A DNA stretch of 7,862 nt from Bacillota bacterium (GTDB lineage Bacteria > Bacillota > Bacilli > Alicyclobacillales > SLC66), in NCBI GenBank assembly GCA_021820825.1, contig JAKADD010000106.1, positions 1 to 7,862 of the forward strand, given 5' to 3'. Positions 5,215 through 7,862 of the stretch are shown here, piece by piece. Made by a program: the position numbers and the translations under genes. A model generated the notes under the pieces. That model was not told where the DNA came from. It searched no databases and worked only from the letters and a program-made list of their open reading frames with translations. Positions within the stretch are counted from its first letter, which is position 1. Every line of letters begins with the position of its first letter.

Positions 5215-7146
5215 TCAGGCCAGATTGTCGATTTGCACAGGCTCAACGCGATCCGCCAGTTCAATCCCAAATATGCGTGCATAAAAATAAAGCTCAGCCT
5301 CCAGCGACCGCTTGATATTTTGCGCCTGGCGAAAGCCATGCCCCTCCCCTGCAAATGGCACATACGCCACTGGCACGCCCTTTTCGCGCAGCGCTTGCAC
5401 CATCATTTCAGCCTGATTGGGAAGAACAATTTTATCATCAAGCCCCTGGAAGAAAATCACTGGGCAGGACAGTCGCTCTGTAAAATGCAGCGGCGAACGC
5501 TCTGTATACAGGTCGCGCGCTTCCGGATACGGACCCACCATACTGTCCATATAGCGCGATTCGAACTTGTGCGTTTCCTTGGCGAGCAGTTCGATGTCAC
5601 TGACGCCAAAGTAACTGGCTCCCGCTGCGAATGCATCGCGAAATGTGAGTACCGCGAGTGTCGTGTAACCGCCGGCGCTGCCGCCGCGAATAGCCAACTG
5701 GTCAGCGCGCACATCTCCGCGTTCAACCAGATACAGCGCCCCATTGGTGCAGTCGGAGACATCGACGAGACCCCAGTTGCCGTTCAAGCGCTGTCGATAG
5801 GCGCGTCCATACCCCGTACTCCCGCCGTAATTCACATCAAATACGGCAAATCCGCGACTCGTCCAGTACTGGATGGATAAGTTCATCGTGGTGGAAGTTG
5901 CGGCAGTTGGTCCCCCATGGGTGAATACCACAAGCGGCGGCCTGTCCGATGGAGCCGCGTCATAATCGTGATTTCTAGGCGCATAAAAGAATCCGTGCGC
6001 TGTCATTCCACCTTCCGTAGGAAATTCGACAGCTTCCGGCAAGGACAGATACTCTTCATCAATGACGATGTCGCTCGATTTGCGCAGAATCTCGAATTCT
6101 TCGCCACCGGGATGGAAGCGCACCACTGACCCCGCATGCGTAGGCGAGCCCGCCGTTAACACCGCCGAACCGCCGGACGCGCACAGCCCCGACATCTGAG
6201 TATACAGCGTCTCCACGCGCCGCAATGCTCCAGCATTCACATCAACCTCGCCCAAGTGCCAGACGCCTTTCATATTGTAGACGCACACGATTTCGGAGGG
6301 CCCTGTAAATGTGTACGTAGACATGCCAAACACCCATTGGGGCAAGCCGAATTCAGCTTCTTTTTCGAGCACGCAGGCGACGCGACCGTCAGCATAGCGA
6401 TAGATATTCCACCAGTTCGAGCGGTCAGACACGAAATAAAGCACACCGTCCGGCGACCACTGCGGCTGAAAAATGGACTCCTCTGGACCGCCTGCAATCA
6501 GGCGCTGATTGCTGAGCGTTCCCGTTTCCGCCACATCCGCTATCCACAACTCAGTTCCATCCCATGGCATATTGGGATGGTTCCACGTCAGCCACGCCAG
6601 TTGCAGACCATCCGGACTCACACTCGGCGATGAGTAAAAATCGTTGCCAGAAACCAGTATACTGGATTCCAGTTGCCCATTCGCGGACAGGCTGACGAGC
6701 GAGTTAACCGCCTCTCCTGCACCCCTGTGATCCTCCTGGACACAGATGATGCGGTTTCGCCTGCGATCAAACGCAAAATCTGCATAGCGAAGCGCACTGT
6801 CAGTCGTGATTGCGGTTGCTGTTTTGCCGTCTTCATGGCGGTACACAAAATTATCATCAAAATTGGAACAGTAGGCAACGCGATCCGCTACAGTATACGC
6901 TCCGCCGCCGTATTCATGAACGCGCGTCCTAACATTGAAAGGGGCGGGCGTCACATCGGCAATGCGACCATTTTGATCCCGTCTTACCAATACAGAACGG
7001 CCGCCTTCGGTGGGTCTGCTCTCAATCCAGTAGGTGTCGGCGCCATCGCATGAGGTCTCCTGCAACCCCACCGTTCCCGCCACAATCAGGTCAGTCGTGA
7101 TGGGTGATTCCCAAGATCCATAAGGAGCCTGCTTCATTGTTGTCAA
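5215..7146 (-). CDS. S9 family serine peptidase (prolyl oligopeptidase / acylaminoacyl-peptidase type)
   Basis: Cytoplasmic peptidase acting on short peptides. The 643-residue protein has an N-terminal beta-propeller of WD40-like repeats (roughly to residue 380, for example SPSVSPDGLQLAWLTW and QPQWSPDGVLYF). An alpha/beta-hydrolase domain follows: oxyanion motif THGGP (410-413), nucleophile Ser490 in RGGSAGGYT, acid Asp571 in QGLDDKIVLP and catalytic His603 in GEGHGF. No signal peptide or membrane segment is visible. The length and motif order fit dipeptidyl aminopeptidase/acylaminoacyl peptidases of subfamily S9C; substrate specificity cannot be read from sequence. The start is probably the TTG at 7146, with GGAGGAA 7 bases upstream (7160-7154). 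The first ATG (7137) is 16 bases from that site, giving 640 residues. The frame stays open much further upstream but overlaps the peptidase E-like gene. That gene ends 70 bases before, suggesting a shared peptide-degradation role. Confidence 0.92.
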   Translation of the reverse strand: MTTMKQAPYGSWESPITTDLIVAGTVGLQETSCDGADTYWIESRPTEGGRSVLVRRDQNGRIADVTPAPFNVRTRVHEYGGGAYTVADRVAYCSNFDDNFVYRHEDGKTATAITTDSALRYADFAFDRRRNRIICVQEDHRGAGEAVNSLVSLSANGQLESSILVSGNDFYSSPSVSPDGLQLAWLTWNHPNMPWDGTELWIADVAETGTLSNQRLIAGGPEESIFQPQWSPDGVLYFVSDRSNWWNIYRYADGRVACVLEKEAEFGLPQWVFGMSTYTFTGPSEIVCVYNMKGVWHLGEVDVNAGALRRVETLYTQMSGLCASGGSAVLTAGSPTHAGSVVRFHPGGEEFEILRKSSDIVIDEEYLSLPEAVEFPTEGGMTAHGFFYAPRNHDYDAAPSDRPPLVVFTHGGPTAATSTTMNLSIQYWTSRGFAVFDVNYGGSTGYGRAYRQRLNGNWGLVDVSDCTNGALYLVERGDVRADQLAIRGGSAGGYTTLAVLTFRDAFAAGASYFGVSDIELLAKETHKFESRYMDSMVGPYPEARDLYTERSPLHFTERLSCPVIFFQGLDDKIVLPNQAEMMVQALREKGVPVAYVPFAGEGHGFRQAQNIKRSLEAELYFYARIFGIELADRVEPVQIDNLA

Positions 7147-7160
7147 ACTGACATTCCTCC
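7144..7160 (-). promoter_or_regulatory. Ribosome site and TTG start of the S9 peptidase
   Basis: On the minus strand GGAGGAA (7160-7154), a 7-base spacer and TTG (7146-7144) have ideal spacing. The ATG three codons later (7137-7135) would be 16 bases from the same site. TTG is therefore the better start, as is common in Bacillota. Confidence 0.6.
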
Positions 7161-7189
7161 AGGTTACAGCCTGTACATTCCACGTCATC

Positions 7190-7195
7190 AGTATA
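7190..7195 (-). promoter_or_regulatory. Possible -10 box upstream of the S9 peptidase
   Basis: TATACT on the minus strand matches TATAAT at five of six positions and lies in the 70-base gap between the two peptidase genes. No convincing -35 box is found at the right distance, so this may be chance and the two genes may simply be co-transcribed. Confidence 0.18.
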
Positions 7196-7216
7196 CGACA
7201 AACACAGCAGTTCGGC

Positions 7217-7862
7217 TCAGGGTCGTCCCAAAAACACAGTGTCAAGCACTGTCTCCGTCGCAACGCCCGCCGCCGACTGTACGCGATACACCCGCGCTGC
7301 AGGTCGTGAAGCGACGGCCGCGCGGAGATCCGTGTCCACGATGTGCACGGCCGCTCCGTCATCCAGAGCCAGACCCTCTGCCAGTTGGCCTGACGCCACA
7401 AGTTGCTGATACGTTGGCCGCCTGGCCGCCTCTCCGTCATAGTGAGGGCAACAACTGCCGGGGAGCAGGCCAAGACAGTTGAGGGGCCGCGGCGGCGCAT
7501 CGATATTGAATGAATCAGTCAATCCCTCTGCAAACCAGCAAATGGCGCCTGCACTCACGCCCGCCAGAACGACGCCGCGCTGCCACGCCGTGCGAAGGAT
7601 TGCGTCCAGACCCCACTCCCGCCATAAAGTGAGCAGATTGCGCGTATTGCCGCCGCCGACATAGATTACATCCTGAGCGAGTACAAACGATTCAAGATCC
7701 GTGATGCGCGCCTTGAACAGAGGCAAATGGACCGCCTCGCAGTCATGCTGCCGAAAACTCTCATAAAATCGCTCGACGTAGCCTTCATCATCACCGCTGG
7801 CCGTCGGAATAAAGCACACTCTTGGCCGTTCCTTGGCTGTTTGCGCGAGAACATACTGATCC
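7217..7862 (-). CDS. Peptidase E-like serine peptidase (family S51), start beyond the window
   Basis: Family S51 enzymes have a class I glutamine amidotransferase-like fold with a Ser-His-Asp triad. Peptidase E itself cleaves aspartyl dipeptides, and relatives include cyanophycinase. The frame is open to the right edge: 14 further codons (DQYVLAQTAKERPR) precede the GTG at 7819, and they match the usual lead-in to the first core strand VCFIPTASGD. The N-terminus is therefore cut off by the window and the GTG at 7819 is not a real start. Visible features are the YVGGGNTRNLL motif, the nucleophile in AGVSAGA (Ser103 of the visible part), aspartate in LTDSF, and the histidine in CPHYDGE (His140). 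The serine-histidine spacing of 37 equals that of Salmonella PepE (Ser120, His157). It could be a pepE orthologue or another S51 member. The S9 peptidase follows by 70 bases. Confidence 0.9.
   Translation of the reverse strand, partial: DQYVLAQTAKERPRVCFIPTASGDDEGYVERFYESFRQHDCEAVHLPLFKARITDLESFVLAQDVIYVGGGNTRNLLTLWREWGLDAILRTAWQRGVVLAGVSAGAICWFAEGLTDSFNIDAPPRPLNCLGLLPGSCCPHYDGEAARRPTYQQLVASGQLAEGLALDDGAAVHIVDTDLRAAVASRPAARVYRVQSAAGVATETVLDTVFLGRP

Noticed and set aside
5014..5880. Plus-strand open frame of 288 codons
   Set aside because: It runs antisense to the thioredoxin-like gene start and the catalytic half of the S9 peptidase, and shows no domain or convincing ribosome site.
6557..6580. 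8-bp inverted repeat CCATCCCA / TGGGATGG inside the S9 peptidase gene
   Set aside because: Lies in well-conserved propeller coding sequence. A pairing this short is expected by chance in several kilobases.
7163..7176. Small palindrome (TACAG-C-CTGTA) between the two peptidase genes
   Set aside because: Five-base arms are too short to call an operator and match no site I recognise.
7147..7500. Upstream extension of the S9 peptidase frame
   Set aside because: It overlaps the S51 peptidase gene in another frame, lies before the ribosome site at 7154-7160, and reads as non-conserved Arg/Cys-rich sequence.

Overview
The window holds seven protein genes plus the probable start of an eighth. All are on the minus strand, so the natural reading order runs from the right end to the left. 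Organism (inference): strong AGGAGG/GGAGG ribosome sites, use of GTG and TTG starts, a short Bacillota-type phosphomannose isomerase and a thioredoxin/CcdA pair suggest a Gram-positive member of the Bacilli with moderately high GC. An Alicyclobacillus-like lineage would fit, but no taxonomic marker is present and the genus is a guess.

Right part (about 7862-5215): a peptidase E-like serine peptidase (family S51, start cut off by the window edge) is followed by a cytoplasmic S9 (prolyl oligopeptidase family) peptidase that probably starts at TTG. Both have intact catalytic residues and probably serve peptide breakdown.

Middle (5097-3771): a membrane-anchored TlpA/ResA-type thioredoxin with a CPPC active site is followed after 40 bases by CcdA, the membrane protein that passes reducing power across the membrane to such proteins. 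Together they make an extracytoplasmic thiol-reduction pair. A 10-bp inverted repeat sits just upstream of the thioredoxin gene's ribosome site.

Left part (3692-161, and 77-1): sugar-nucleotide genes for surface polysaccharide. RfbD/RmlD makes dTDP-L-rhamnose. ManC (pyrophosphorylase plus cupin isomerase domain) and ManA together lead from fructose-6-phosphate to GDP-mannose. A further open frame with well-biased codons enters the left edge and may be the next gene of the same cluster.

The protein genes are ordinary. The most unusual sequence is the 195-base gap between rfbD and manC. It contains a perfect 19-bp inverted repeat interleaved with an 8-bp pairing that ends in a T6 run on the plus strand. 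A plausible minus-strand promoter lies at the end of rfbD, so manC may carry a structured leader. Smaller oddities are a three-codon reading frame overlapping the manA GTG start and a perfect 12-bp hairpin inside rfbD. No CRISPR array, tRNA, rRNA, insertion sequence or phage gene was seen, and no gap without a gene exceeds 300 bases.
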